Under the pieces are notes generated by a model that saw nothing but the letters and a program-made list of their open reading frames with translations, did no database searches and was not told the DNA's origin. From Methanobacteriota archaeon (GTDB lineage Archaea > Halobacteriota > Methanomicrobia > Methanomicrobiales > Methanomicrobiaceae): a DNA stretch of 26,842 bases. The stretch is taken from the NCBI GenBank assembly GCA_023396365.1, contig JAEWWL010000069.1:1-26842 (forward strand), given 5' to 3'. A program made the position numbers and the translations under genes. Positions 8,847 to 16,701 of this stretch are shown one piece after another. Numbering within the stretch: position 1 is the stretch's first letter; each line of letters begins with the position of its first letter.

Positions 8847-9406
8847 TTTGATGTAAAAAGATGATATTTGACATTAGGATCTTCAATCTCTTCAAGAATT
8901 CTTTTTACAATCATCTGCTCCGGGCGTGGAATTGCCTTGATTCTTTCGCTGATATCAGCAAAATTTTCAAACGGCTTTTTTCCGCGCTCTTCGAGTATTT
9001 CCCAGAGCAGTTTTTTACCGATTCCCGGAAGAAGATGAAGCATATGCTGTTTTGATGTAATCGGGACTGCTTTGTTGAAGAAATCAACATACCTGTCCTG
9101 GTTTTCCATTACAATACTCTCAACAGCGTAAGGCAGTTCGAGTTTTGCCGTCTGTGTCAGATCAGTGTAACTGACGCGGCGCTTAACTCTCTCTATCTTA
9201 TCCCTTTCCTTGTCTCCTATGTAAACTCTGTCATTGGCCTGAAGATCAGTGACCTTTGGGACAAGTTCAAGAAGTTTAAACTGTTCAATACCCATAGCCT
9301 GCACTAAAGGTTCCTTTTTGAACTGCGGACGGCGCATATCGCCCATACCGGTCATAGGAAGGACATCAATAACTACTGCATAGAGCTCTTTCTTGTCAGT
9401 TTTCAT
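8843..9406 (-). CDS. DUF655 family protein (putative nucleic-acid-binding)
   Basis: A 187-residue archaeal protein of the DUF655 family. The N-terminal half is beta-rich and basic (YAVVIDVLPMTGMGD, DRVYIGDKERDKIERVKRR), resembling an OB-type RNA-binding domain. The C-terminal half carries a helix-hairpin-helix (HLLPGIGKKLLWEILEERG, about 133-151), a DNA/RNA backbone-binding motif. Its exact role is unknown; genomic linkage to rpo4, L21e and ksgA, as here, suggests work in transcription or ribosome biogenesis. It starts 23 bases after the rpo4 stop and overlaps ksgA by 4 bases, so it is co-transcribed and probably coupled to ksgA. Confidence 0.9.
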   Translation of the reverse strand: MKTDKKELYAVVIDVLPMTGMGDMRRPQFKKEPLVQAMGIEQFKLLELVPKVTDLQANDRVYIGDKERDKIERVKRRVSYTDLTQTAKLELPYAVESIVMENQDRYVDFFNKAVPITSKQHMLHLLPGIGKKLLWEILEERGKKPFENFADISERIKAIPRPEQMIVKRILEEIEDPNVKYHLFTSK

Positions 9407-9429
9407 GAAAGGAAACCCCCCCAGATTAT

Positions 9430-9780
9430 TTAGAAATGAGCCAATACAAGATCGAGTATCTCATCGAGTTCCTCACCTGAGAGAGTGAAGCGCTCTTTTG
9501 CATATATTGCACGGAGTTCATCCCTTGATTTGGGCATAACCGATGCAATCCTGAATGCAATGTCGGGCTTCATCTTTTCAAGAGCCTCTAGTTTTTCTAC
9601 CAGTGCCCTTGATTTCTCAGCGCTTGTTTTGGAGAGGTGATTGGCATGCTCGATGCTTCTGCGCAGTTCATATGACATCTCTTTTCCGGATTCCAGGCGG
9701 TGAGCTTCTACTTTGAGCAGAGCCTCGCGTAATTCCGAAAGTGTAATCCTCTCTTCTTTGATAATTCCTTTTACTTTCAT
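9430..9780 (-). CDS. rpo4: DNA-directed RNA polymerase subunit Rpo4 (F)
   Basis: Rpo4 (RpoF, homolog of eukaryotic Rpb4) pairs with Rpo7 to form the stalk of archaeal RNA polymerase, which binds nascent RNA and aids initiation. The product is 116 residues from the ATG at 9780 (MKVKGIIKEERITLSEL). A GTG nine bases upstream (MIGMKV) is less likely because GTGAT itself resembles the ribosome site. The C-terminal HRDC-like part is clear: MKPDIAFRIASVMPKSRDELR and the family end EELDEILDLV. It lies between rpl21e and the DUF655 gene, a common archaeal order. The rpo7 gene is not in the window. Confidence 0.95.
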   Translation of the reverse strand: MKVKGIIKEERITLSELREALLKVEAHRLESGKEMSYELRRSIEHANHLSKTSAEKSRALVEKLEALEKMKPDIAFRIASVMPKSRDELRAIYAKERFTLSGEELDEILDLVLAHF

Positions 9781-9802
9781 GCCAATCACTATTGAAAAAT
9801 GA

Positions 9803-10096
9803 TTATAGTTTCTGTGGTTTTAGGTGTTGTGGTCTTGAGATAACAACTTTTCTTGAGTTGCCGTCTTTGATCTCAAGCATCCATGCGCGCCCCTGTCTTC
9901 CGAGAACGACTCCTGTCTTGCCATGGAATCTGCGGTGAGGCATACCTGTCTGAACACTCGGGTCAACAACAATGTGAACCTTCTGTCCCTCTTCGAACTG
10001 CTGAATTACAGTTGTTACGGGTGCAAGACCGCGTTTTCTAAGATCTTTTTGATATTTATAGCGTGTCTTTTTTCTCTGACCATTATGATGTGCCAT
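9803..10096 (-). CDS. rpl21e: 50S ribosomal protein L21e
   Basis: A structural protein of the large subunit, specific to archaea and eukaryotes. The 97 residues have the family pattern: the basic N-terminus RKKTRYKYQKDLRKRG, then the SH3-like barrel with GQKVHIVVDPSVQTGMPHRR and FHGKTGVVLGRQGRA. A GGAGAG ribosome site sits inside the end of pus10, six bases before the ATG. Two bases separate it from pus10, so the two are translated from one message. Confidence 0.97.
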   Translation of the reverse strand: MAHHNGQRKKTRYKYQKDLRKRGLAPVTTVIQQFEEGQKVHIVVDPSVQTGMPHRRFHGKTGVVLGRQGRAWMLEIKDGNSRKVVISRPQHLKPQKL

Positions 10097-10098
10097 TT

Positions 10099-11352
10099 TT
10101 AACTCTCCAATTCATTCTGGTTCTCAGGAACAACTCCTTCAACCATTATAACATCAAGACTGGTAACACGGGCGGGGCAGCCGATTTTTTCAGAAAAACT
10201 CGGCTGTGTTCTGCCATTGTCACCTGATATGAGCTCTTTGATGTAGAGTCCGGCATCTCCGAGGATTGTGATCCTGAACATGCCGTCTTCAACACCGATG
10301 CACTCTATATCCAGACATTGGCGTTTTCTAACGAGATCTGCCCTTCTATGGGATACTCTGTCAGGGGTGCGCTGGTTAATTGTCATCCCTTTGAGGCCAT
10401 CAAGGGCGGATTGAACGTCATTTATGGAAAAATCGCCGTCTACTTCTACCAGAATGCTGTACTTTTTATGCGCTTTTCCTGATTTAAGGGTTTCCACCTC
10501 ATGTCTGTCGCTTATGTGATCAAGAGTAATTGCAACGCGATTTTCAGCGCTTTTATTTACAAGCGCTTCGAGTTCTTTTAATGATACCTCTCTTATCTTA
10601 GGCTCTGCAATCTCCAGGACAAAGGGCCTTCCAGTACCAATCATTCTGGCATCAATATCTTCTCTTCCGGCGCCGTGAAGTATAGCATCAGATGCGCTGC
10701 ATGCAGCTGTTATGGGTCTTCCAATAAGCTCTTCAACAGAATCCTGGTACATCTTGCCTGTAAAGCCGCATCTTTCGCATCCTTTTCCTCGGCACTCTCT
10801 GCAAAACCAGCGTGTCTGAGGGATACCTCTTTCATATTTGAAGTATCTCCCGTAGATATAGAGGGAATTGACCTGAATTTCAATATCCTCGGTTGAAAGA
10901 TCACAGAGAATGACAATGTCAGGACGTTTGAAGTCAACATCGCTTCCTGTTATGGCGCTTACAGCTTTTCCCGTCTCCCTGTTAAACTCTGCCTTTATGG
11001 GTTCGGGATTTAAGAGGGAAAGATCAGTCCATATCATCTCCTCGCTTTCTGTTACAAGCGGCGGGACTTTGCATCCTACCAGAATTGTTTTGTGCTCGTA
11101 AGGTTTTATCGCCTCTTTTATTCTCTCAGCCCAAACTTTGGTTTTGTCAAAGAGATTTCCGCATATCCAGCATGTATTCTCTTCTCTTTGATATGGAACA
11201 TTCTTTGAAAGGGCAAGTGAGATTCTTAATGATCTGCCCCGTTCTTCGTTTGAAAGACCATGAGAACTTTTGCCAAACATTCTGCCGAGGCAGTGATCGC
11301 ATATAGGCCCGTATTCAAGAATCTTTTCTACAGTTTCCAGTATCTCTGTCAT
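10099..11352 (-). CDS. pus10: tRNA pseudouridine synthase Pus10
   Basis: Pus10 makes pseudouridine at positions 54 and 55 in the T-loop of archaeal tRNAs. The 417-residue protein has Cys pairs C18/C21 and C61/C64 and a second cluster C184/C187/C192/C195 (CRECRGKGCERC), suited to zinc binding. A THUMP-like region lies between them. The catalytic domain has HGAGREDIDARM; Asp232 in RED is the probable catalytic residue. The motif GTGRPFVLEI follows, typical of the family. The ATG overlaps the trmY stop (ATGA), with an AGGAGG ribosome site inside trmY. The neighbour trmY methylates the product at position 54, so two successive steps of m1-pseudouridine-54 synthesis are encoded together. Confidence 0.95.
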   Translation of the reverse strand: MTEILETVEKILEYGPICDHCLGRMFGKSSHGLSNEERGRSLRISLALSKNVPYQREENTCWICGNLFDKTKVWAERIKEAIKPYEHKTILVGCKVPPLVTESEEMIWTDLSLLNPEPIKAEFNRETGKAVSAITGSDVDFKRPDIVILCDLSTEDIEIQVNSLYIYGRYFKYERGIPQTRWFCRECRGKGCERCGFTGKMYQDSVEELIGRPITAACSASDAILHGAGREDIDARMIGTGRPFVLEIAEPKIREVSLKELEALVNKSAENRVAITLDHISDRHEVETLKSGKAHKKYSILVEVDGDFSINDVQSALDGLKGMTINQRTPDRVSHRRADLVRKRQCLDIECIGVEDGMFRITILGDAGLYIKELISGDNGRTQPSFSEKIGCPARVTSLDVIMVEGVVPENQNELES

Positions 11353-11921
11353 AAATCCCTCCTGTCAAGTTCGTTTAAAATTACTGTAATTGTATGATCT
11401 GCGTGTAATATCTTAGGTCCTGCCGAGACTTTAGGCATATTTTCAATTAAGCTTATTTCATCTTCAGAAAAGTTCTGATGATCTGAGAGAAGATAAGATG
11501 CAGGAGCATTCTGCATATCCCTTATATCAGTCCCGTTCTCATCAAGCAGCGTGAATTCAAATTCTTCAAGGAGAGACTTAAGACCGCCTTTTCTTACATA
11601 AAAACCGGGAGTGGATTTTCTGAATTTATCTCCGCATGGAAGTTCAAGCGCCTTTTTAATGAGTGCTCCTGTACTTCTCTCATCCGGATTTAAGCGCTTA
11701 ACCTCACTTCCCTTTATCAGAACAGTTTTTGGAGGCTCAGGCTCTCCAAGAAGAACAAGATAGCAATCAACGTCATCACGAAGAGAATGTGATAGAAAAA
11801 AGCAGGAGTTTATGCACCGGCATAAAACATCCATTCTTCCTGCACTTCCCGGCATATCATTTAGTGAAAAGTCACCGGAGGTCCGGGCAAGGTGCCCGGT
11901 TATCAAAAAGCGTTTTATCAA
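11349..11921 (-). CDS. trmY: tRNA (pseudouridine(54)-N1)-methyltransferase TrmY
   Basis: TrmY is a SPOUT-class (knotted) methyltransferase that adds a methyl group to N1 of pseudouridine 54, giving m1-pseudouridine, which takes the place of ribothymidine in most archaea. The 190-residue length and the features FLITGHLARTSGDFSLNDMPGSAGR, VLLGEPEPPKTVLIKG and LLSDHQNFSEDE match the former DUF358 family. SPOUT enzymes bind SAM in a C-terminal knot (here about 145-185, with VSAGPKILHADHTI). The gene overlaps both srp54 (4 bases) and pus10 (4 bases). Confidence 0.95.
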   Translation of the reverse strand: MIKRFLITGHLARTSGDFSLNDMPGSAGRMDVLCRCINSCFFLSHSLRDDVDCYLVLLGEPEPPKTVLIKGSEVKRLNPDERSTGALIKKALELPCGDKFRKSTPGFYVRKGGLKSLLEEFEFTLLDENGTDIRDMQNAPASYLLSDHQNFSEDEISLIENMPKVSAGPKILHADHTITVILNELDRRDL

Positions 11922-13246
11922 TTCTGCATCCCGCCAAATTTCTTCATCATGCGCTGCATATTGAATTTGCCGCCGCCCATACCTTTGAAGCCTTTTAAAG
12001 TACGCTGCATTGTCTTATAGTATTTTAAAAGCTCTCTTACTTCTTCCGGAGTTGCACCGGCACCGGTTGAGATTCTCTGCACGCGTGAACCGCTTATTAT
12101 GGAAGGGTTGTCAAGCTCTTCACTTGTCATGGAGTCCATAATAACTTTATAGCGCTCCATCTTTTTTCCGGTGACATCAAAGGCATCCTGTGGAATTTCC
12201 AGTCCGCCAAGCGGAAGCATTGACATGACCTGCTTTAGAGGGCCCATTTTTTTTAGTGACTCCAGCTGCTTATACATATCACGAAGGGTGAATTTTCCCT
12301 TCATCATTGCATTGACATCCAAATCACCCTCACCCATCGCCTCTTCGGCACGCTCCATCAGCGCTTTAAGATCTCCCATTCCAAGAAGGCGGGAGATGAA
12401 ACTGTCGGGATCAAAGCGTTCAAGATTTTCAATTGTCTCGCCGCTTCCTATGAATACTATTCCCGAGCCGGTCTCTGCAACAGCAGAAAGCGCACCGCCT
12501 CCTTTTGCGGTACCGTCCATTTTTGTTATAATGACGCCGTCGATGTTTATTGCTTCATGAAACCTTGCAGCCTGCTCACGGGCCTGCTGTCCCAAAGCTG
12601 CATCTATTACAAGCCATCTGTGTGTAGCTTTTGTAAGGTTGTTAAGTTCAATAATTTCATCAATTAAGGTATCTTCAAGGGCATGCCGGCCCTGTGTATC
12701 TATAAGGAGAACTTCAGCATTTTTAAGTTCCTTAATGCCGTTTTTAACTATTTTTACTGCATCCAATTCTCCTGGTTCACCGTAGCATGGAACATTTACC
12801 TTGCTGCAAAGGGTTTTTAGCTGATCCAATGCGCCGGGGCGGAATACGTCTGCACAGATTACACCCACGCGGAGACCTTTTTTCTGAAAGAAACGGGCAA
12901 GTTTTCCTGTAGTCGTGGTTTTACCGCTTCCCTGCAGGCCTGCCATAAGAATTGTCTGCGGGCCGAGTGCAATCTCACACTCTTTTCCCATCAGCTTTAC
13001 AAGCTCCTGATAGACAATTCTTAAGACGTGCTCACGCACATTCATCCCCTTTGGGGGCTCTTCATCAAGTGCACGCTCTTTTATTGATTTTGAAAGACCC
13101 ATTACCAGTTTTACATTGACATCGGACTGGAGCAGCACTCTCTGAAGGTCTTTTATAAGCTCTTCAACTGCTGCCCTGTCAATTACCGTTTTGCCTGCCA
13201 GTTTTTTCATGGCATCCTTAAGGCCCGAACCGAGACGGTCAAGCAT
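11918..13246 (-). CDS. srp54: Signal recognition particle protein SRP54
   Basis: SRP54 binds signal sequences on nascent chains and 7S RNA, and targets ribosomes to the membrane via its GTPase partner FtsY. The 442-residue protein has an N domain (1-90), a G domain with G1 G103-LQGSGKT, G2 DVFRPGA (133-139), G3 DTQGR (183-187), G4 TKMD (241-244) and the DGTAKGGGALS closing loop. A Met-rich M domain follows (about 300-442, ending MQRMMKKFGGMQ). The G3 motif is normally DTAGR; Gln185 replaces Ala here, while FtsY in this window keeps DTAGR. The ATG overlaps the ftsY stop by one base (TGATG). 7S RNA and SRP19 are not in the window. Confidence 0.97.
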   Translation of the reverse strand: MLDRLGSGLKDAMKKLAGKTVIDRAAVEELIKDLQRVLLQSDVNVKLVMGLSKSIKERALDEEPPKGMNVREHVLRIVYQELVKLMGKECEIALGPQTILMAGLQGSGKTTTTGKLARFFQKKGLRVGVICADVFRPGALDQLKTLCSKVNVPCYGEPGELDAVKIVKNGIKELKNAEVLLIDTQGRHALEDTLIDEIIELNNLTKATHRWLVIDAALGQQAREQAARFHEAINIDGVIITKMDGTAKGGGALSAVAETGSGIVFIGSGETIENLERFDPDSFISRLLGMGDLKALMERAEEAMGEGDLDVNAMMKGKFTLRDMYKQLESLKKMGPLKQVMSMLPLGGLEIPQDAFDVTGKKMERYKVIMDSMTSEELDNPSIISGSRVQRISTGAGATPEEVRELLKYYKTMQRTLKGFKGMGGGKFNMQRMMKKFGGMQN

Positions 13247-14349
13247 CAGGCATCAGCTCCAAGGAGTTCATTAACTATTCTTTCAGGCTCAAAGGGTATT
13301 ACATCATCGTAACCCTGGCCCACTCCAAGAAACATTATCGGCTTTTTGATAGTGTGTGTGATTGAAATTGCAGCCCCGCCTTTTGTATCCATGTCGGCTT
13401 TTGTCAAAACAACAACATCTGTTCCAACAGCGTTGTTGAACTCCTCTGCCCTTATCACTGCATCGTTTCCGGCAACAGCCTCATCGACATATGCCACAAT
13501 ATCAGGCTTCATCACACGCCTTATTTTTTCGAGCTGGTTCATTAAGTTTGCACGGTTGTGAAATCTTCCTGCAGTGTCTGCGAGGACAACATCAATACTG
13601 TGGGCTTTTGCATAGCTTATGGCATCAAAAAGAACAGCGGATGGATCAGCACCTTCCTGGTGACTGATAACTTTAACACCTACGCGCTCTGCATGGGTTT
13701 TCATCTGCTCATTTGCACCGGCCCTGAATGTATCGCCTGATCCTATAACAACAGAATAGCCGTTTTTCTTAAGATAGTGTGCAGCCTTTGCAATTGTTGT
13801 TGTTTTTCCCGCACCGTTTACGCCTGTGAAAAGTATTTTTACAGGCTTTTCATGGGAGTCAATGTATTGTGTGAGAGAAAATCCTTCACCTAAAACTTCC
13901 AAAAGAGCGTTTTTCAAAGCTTGTGTTACAAAATCCTCAGAAGATGTTCTGATTTTACGTTTCTGTCCGACAAGATTTTTTTTCATGTGGGATATGATTG
14001 TATCAACTGCATCAAATGCAACATCATTTTCCAGAAGAATCATTTCAAGTTCTTCTAAAGGCTCTCTGATATCTTTTTCAGAGAGAAGAATTTCTCTTTC
14101 TGTAACAAAAACCCTTACTTTTTCGGAAAAAGACGCTGTTTTGGTTTTTTTTGCAGGTGCTGGTAAATAATCTGCATTCTGCGGGATAATATTTTCAGAA
14201 AGTGATTCAGTCAGCTTTTCAGCTTCTGCCGCAGGGGGAGAAAGTGTTTTTAAATCCCCTGAAGCAGTTTCATTTTCAATAGTTTCATCAATCCGTGAAC
14301 CGAATTTTTTTGAAACTCCTTTGAGTTTATCCTTAAGAGACTTGAACAT
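13246..14349 (-). CDS. ftsY: Signal recognition particle receptor FtsY
   Basis: FtsY is the membrane-associated receptor for SRP. It forms a mutual GTPase heterodimer with SRP54 and delivers ribosomes to SecYEG. The 367-residue protein starts with a basic amphipathic segment (MFKSLKDKLKGVSKKFG) fit for membrane binding, then a variable charged stretch to about 75. The N domain is about 75-165. The G domain has G1 G176-VNGAGKT, GDTFRAGA (205-212), G3 D258-TAGR, G4 TKAD (316-319) and DTKGGAAISI. It lies directly upstream of srp54 with a one-base overlap, so receptor and particle protein are made from one message. 32 bases separate it from the prefoldin gene. Confidence 0.97.
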   Translation of the reverse strand: MFKSLKDKLKGVSKKFGSRIDETIENETASGDLKTLSPPAAEAEKLTESLSENIIPQNADYLPAPAKKTKTASFSEKVRVFVTEREILLSEKDIREPLEELEMILLENDVAFDAVDTIISHMKKNLVGQKRKIRTSSEDFVTQALKNALLEVLGEGFSLTQYIDSHEKPVKILFTGVNGAGKTTTIAKAAHYLKKNGYSVVIGSGDTFRAGANEQMKTHAERVGVKVISHQEGADPSAVLFDAISYAKAHSIDVVLADTAGRFHNRANLMNQLEKIRRVMKPDIVAYVDEAVAGNDAVIRAEEFNNAVGTDVVVLTKADMDTKGGAAISITHTIKKPIMFLGVGQGYDDVIPFEPERIVNELLGADA

Positions 14350-14381
14350 AACTGATCAGAGCTCATATTTTATGCCTTTTT

Positions 14382-14816
14382 TCATGCCTGCATCTGCATA
14401 TATGCAGCTTCAAGCTTTTTAGCAATTTCATTTGCCTGTTTCTGCATCTGTGAGATAGATTCAGTTATCTTTTTCTCAAGTGCCTCCATCTCCTTTGCGC
14501 GGTCGGAAAGGTAAGATGCCGTATCATCGCATGAGCGCTCAACAACAACATCTGAACCGATATTAAGAAGGACTATGTCCTTTTCAACAGGTTTTACTTT
14601 TAGTGATGCACCGCCGCCTATCTGGAGAAGGACAGTGTTTTCAGGATTTTCACTGATTGTTTTAATTGTGTCAACCGCAGTCAGGGATTCAAGTCTGCGC
14701 TGCTCAATCATCTGAAGCTGAGCGGAGTATGCCTCTATCTCCTGTCCAAACTCGTTTAGGTACTGCTGAAGCATCTGTACTTCACGAGGGTCAACCTTTT
14801 CCAAATTACTCACCAT
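14382..14816 (-). CDS. pfdA: Prefoldin subunit alpha
   Basis: Two alpha and four beta subunits form the jellyfish-shaped prefoldin hexamer, which holds unfolded chains and passes them to the thermosome. The 144-residue product has two long heptad-bearing helices (about 10-55 and 95-142) around a beta-hairpin core with the family signatures VLLQIGGGASLKVKP and DIVLLNIGSDVVVERS. The ATG overlaps the L18Ae stop by 11 bases; GTG as the second codon is an alternative start. Linkage to L18Ae and ftsY is common in archaea. Confidence 0.94.
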   Translation of the reverse strand: MVSNLEKVDPREVQMLQQYLNEFGQEIEAYSAQLQMIEQRRLESLTAVDTIKTISENPENTVLLQIGGGASLKVKPVEKDIVLLNIGSDVVVERSCDDTASYLSDRAKEMEALEKKITESISQMQKQANEIAKKLEAAYMQMQA

Positions 14817-14997
14817 CGATAAGTCTGGTACCGTCTATTTTTATATAATTTCTCTTTAAACGGTGTTTGCTGCCGATAATCATCAATGTTTTTTCGGTAG
14901 CCTGTTTTTCGTTTGTTGCAGAGACTACTTTCTTAAAAGGCTGATAATCATAGCCGTTTTTAAAGTTTCCCTGCACTTCAAATTTCTGGTCTGCCAT
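14806..14997 (-). CDS. rpl18a: 50S ribosomal protein L18Ae (LX)
   Basis: A small large-subunit protein (63 residues; also called LX or L20A) in archaea. The ATG at 14997 gives MADQKFEVQGNFKNGYDYQPF with an AAGGAG ribosome site nine bases before it. Longer in-frame readings from 15114 would run into eif6 and are not supported. The typical KQATEKTLMIIGSKHRLKRN segment follows. It starts 13 bases after the eif6 stop. Confidence 0.93.
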   Translation of the reverse strand: MADQKFEVQGNFKNGYDYQPFKKVVSATNEKQATEKTLMIIGSKHRLKRNYIKIDGTRLIDGE

Positions 14998-15010
14998 TTT
15001 AATTAACTCC

Positions 15011-15670
15011 TTATTGAAAACCAAATACTTCTTCAATTCTTCCAAGTTCATAGCCGCTTGTGGATATTCCGGCAATATAGGATTTGCTGTTTGCAATAAG
15101 TCCTGTTCCAACAAGACTGCTTCCCATGTTAATTGTTCCTGTTCCTACAGGAAGGGACGTAACCTCTTCAATCTCTAAGAGTTCCTGGGCTGTAATTTTT
15201 GAGCTTACCAAAATACCACGGTTTGTGGCGACTGCCGCCATTCCAACCGTCGGGATTTGGCCAATAGTCATCATTACAACCGGTACATCTAAAAATTCAG
15301 AAATTTTTTCTGCAAATCTTTCCGGAAGGTTTGGGTGAACAATTGCAATCTCATCATTTGCAAGGATTATGTTTCCGGCAGCATTCATAGTTCTGCTCAG
15401 AAACATAACATTTGAGTATTTTTTTAAGACTGCAGATTCTTCCTGTGTTGCAAGACCGCTTGCAATTAATCCGTTGCTATTTCCAACAAGCAGTGAGCCT
15501 ATGATCGAACTTCCCTGTATTGTGGTTTTTACAACCTCAATACCAAATCTTTTCTCTACTGCACTTATGTACTCTTCGGGGGCACTTATCGGAGCAAATG
15601 CAAAATCCTCGAATACTCTTGTGTAAACACCTATATTTTCGTCACCGGCGAAGTCGATCGTCTCTGTCAT
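15011..15670 (-). CDS. eif6: Translation initiation factor aIF6
   Basis: aIF6 binds the large subunit and stops premature joining with the small subunit; in eukaryotes it also acts in 60S maturation. The 219-residue product (MTETIDFAGDENIGVYTRVF) shows the fivefold pseudo-symmetric repeats of the family: GSSIIGSLLVGNSNGL, VGMAAVATNRGILVS and GSSLVGTGLIANSKSY. The start at 15670 is one base past the L31e stop. A longer reading from 15712 would overlap L31e and was rejected. GAGTGA serves as ribosome site. Confidence 0.96.
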   Translation of the reverse strand: MTETIDFAGDENIGVYTRVFEDFAFAPISAPEEYISAVEKRFGIEVVKTTIQGSSIIGSLLVGNSNGLIASGLATQEESAVLKKYSNVMFLSRTMNAAGNIILANDEIAIVHPNLPERFAEKISEFLDVPVVMMTIGQIPTVGMAAVATNRGILVSSKITAQELLEIEEVTSLPVGTGTINMGSSLVGTGLIANSKSYIAGISTSGYELGRIEEVFGFQ

Positions 15671-15671
15671 T

Positions 15672-15935
15672 TCACTCTTCGGCAAGTTCAGCCTGAACCT
15701 GACCGTCCTCAAATTTCATTGCGCGAACACGGATTTTTCTTGGAGGCTTTTCGCTTCCGCGTTCCCAGATCTTCTCATTGATGCTTGCATCAATTTTGAT
15801 ATCTTCACTTTTCATGTGCTTTGCGAGGTAAGTACGAATTACCTTCATCGCTTTTGGACTGCGCTTCCATCGGGGAGCTGTCTTCACATCGCGAAGAGGA
15901 ATCACGTAAATCTGTTCTTTTAATACGTCTGCCAT
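15672..15935 (-). CDS. rpl31e: 50S ribosomal protein L31e
   Basis: A large-subunit protein near the exit tunnel, specific to archaea and eukaryotes. From the ATG at 15935 it has 87 residues: MADVLKEQIYVIPLRDVKTA, then APRWKRSPKAMKVIRTYLAKHMK, the family core. A GTG nine bases upstream is in frame, but GGTG at 15947-15944 is a good ribosome site eight bases from the ATG, so the ATG is chosen. The gene begins five bases after the rpl39e stop, the usual L39e-L31e pairing. Confidence 0.95.
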   Translation of the reverse strand: MADVLKEQIYVIPLRDVKTAPRWKRSPKAMKVIRTYLAKHMKSEDIKIDASINEKIWERGSEKPPRKIRVRAMKFEDGQVQAELAEE

Positions 15936-15940
15936 TTTGC

Positions 15941-16093
15941 TCACACCTTTAGTTTACTGCGTCTCCAGTTGCGCCTGCAGGGATGAGTCACAACACTGCG
16001 TTTTGTCTTTATCATAACCCATGCCGGCACACGGCGGTTCTGCTCGCATGCTTTGGCAAGTCTAATTTTTCTTGCTTTTGTTACTTTGCTCAT
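15941..16093 (-). CDS. rpl39e: 50S ribosomal protein L39e
   Basis: The smallest ribosomal protein, lining the exit tunnel. The 50-residue product reads MSKVTKARKIRLAKACEQNR and goes on with RVPAWVMIKT and the family end RRNWRRSKLKV. It is very basic, as usual. It lies 14 bases after the PP-loop gene and 5 bases before rpl31e. It is easily missed because of its size. Confidence 0.96.
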   Translation of the reverse strand: MSKVTKARKIRLAKACEQNRRVPAWVMIKTKRSVVTHPCRRNWRRSKLKV

Positions 16094-16107
16094 TTAATTT
16101 CACCACT

Positions 16108-16701
16108 TCAACTGCTGCAGGCTTTTCCCGTAACAAGAGACTGCTCATGGTGGCTTGGAAATATTTTGAATGGATTAATACCTTTTGCATTGAATGCTGC
16201 ACGGATTTCATGTTCGTAGTCGCCGTTTTGAATTCCGCCCGTTTCACCGTATTCTACGATGAAGTGACTGTTTACAAGACGGTCGACTTCTCTTCTTCCA
16301 AATCCGAGCAGAGGACGCACGAGGGCGCAATTATACTTTCCTTCGAGGCTTTGAACCTCGGCATAATTCAGCATGGGTACACGATCATTCAGTCGTGTCC
16401 CGTCCCCTATTACATCATATTCCCTGCAAAGGGAATTGATGGCGCTTCTGTGCACAAGGTTGATGGCATCATTCGGATACCCGCTTTTTACCATCATATC
16501 CATCACAATATCAAGCAGCCCTTCTTCAAATACTCTTTTTATGAGAGGAAATCCCAGAACCTCTGCGGCTCTTTCAACACCTTTTATCTCACTGTCTTTT
16601 TTGAAAACAAAGGTGTTTAGTTCAACTTCATAATCTCTTGACAGCATTAATGCTGCAAGAGAGCTGTCCTTGCCTCCGCTGAAGAGTACTCCGGCTTTCA
16701 T
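16108..16701 (-). CDS. PP-loop ATPase-like protein (COG1365-type)
   Basis: A 197-residue protein with the PP-loop signature S8-GGKDSS at its N-terminus. Enzymes with this loop adenylate a substrate carbonyl or RNA base and then add sulfur or nitrogen. The remainder includes NLVHRSAINSLCREYDVIGDGTRLNDRVPML, where DGT resembles the second conserved loop of thiolation enzymes. Archaeal relatives are annotated as predicted tRNA-modification ATPases; no substrate is established to my knowledge. The start overlaps the stop of the PDCD5 gene by one base (TAATG). Its place between PDCD5 and L39e in a ribosomal run fits an RNA-modification role, but that is inference. Confidence 0.85.
   Translation of the reverse strand: MKAGVLFSGGKDSSLAALMLSRDYEVELNTFVFKKDSEIKGVERAAEVLGFPLIKRVFEEGLLDIVMDMMVKSGYPNDAINLVHRSAINSLCREYDVIGDGTRLNDRVPMLNYAEVQSLEGKYNCALVRPLLGFGRREVDRLVNSHFIVEYGETGGIQNGDYEHEIRAAFNAKGINPFKIFPSHHEQSLVTGKACSS

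Noticed and set aside
14806..15114. Longer reading of L18Ae starting inside eif6
   Set aside because: The family begins at MADQKFEVQG (14997), which has AAGGAG nine bases upstream; the longer frame would overlap eif6 by over 100 bases.
15011..15712. Longer aIF6 start inside rpl31e
   Set aside because: The extra 14 residues are antisense-free but lie in L31e coding sequence. The ATG at 15670 has a fitting ribosome site and the family N-terminus.
16072..16620. 182-codon plus-strand frame across the PP-loop gene and L39e
   Set aside because: It is a shadow of genes with clear family motifs, and its product has no recognisable pattern.
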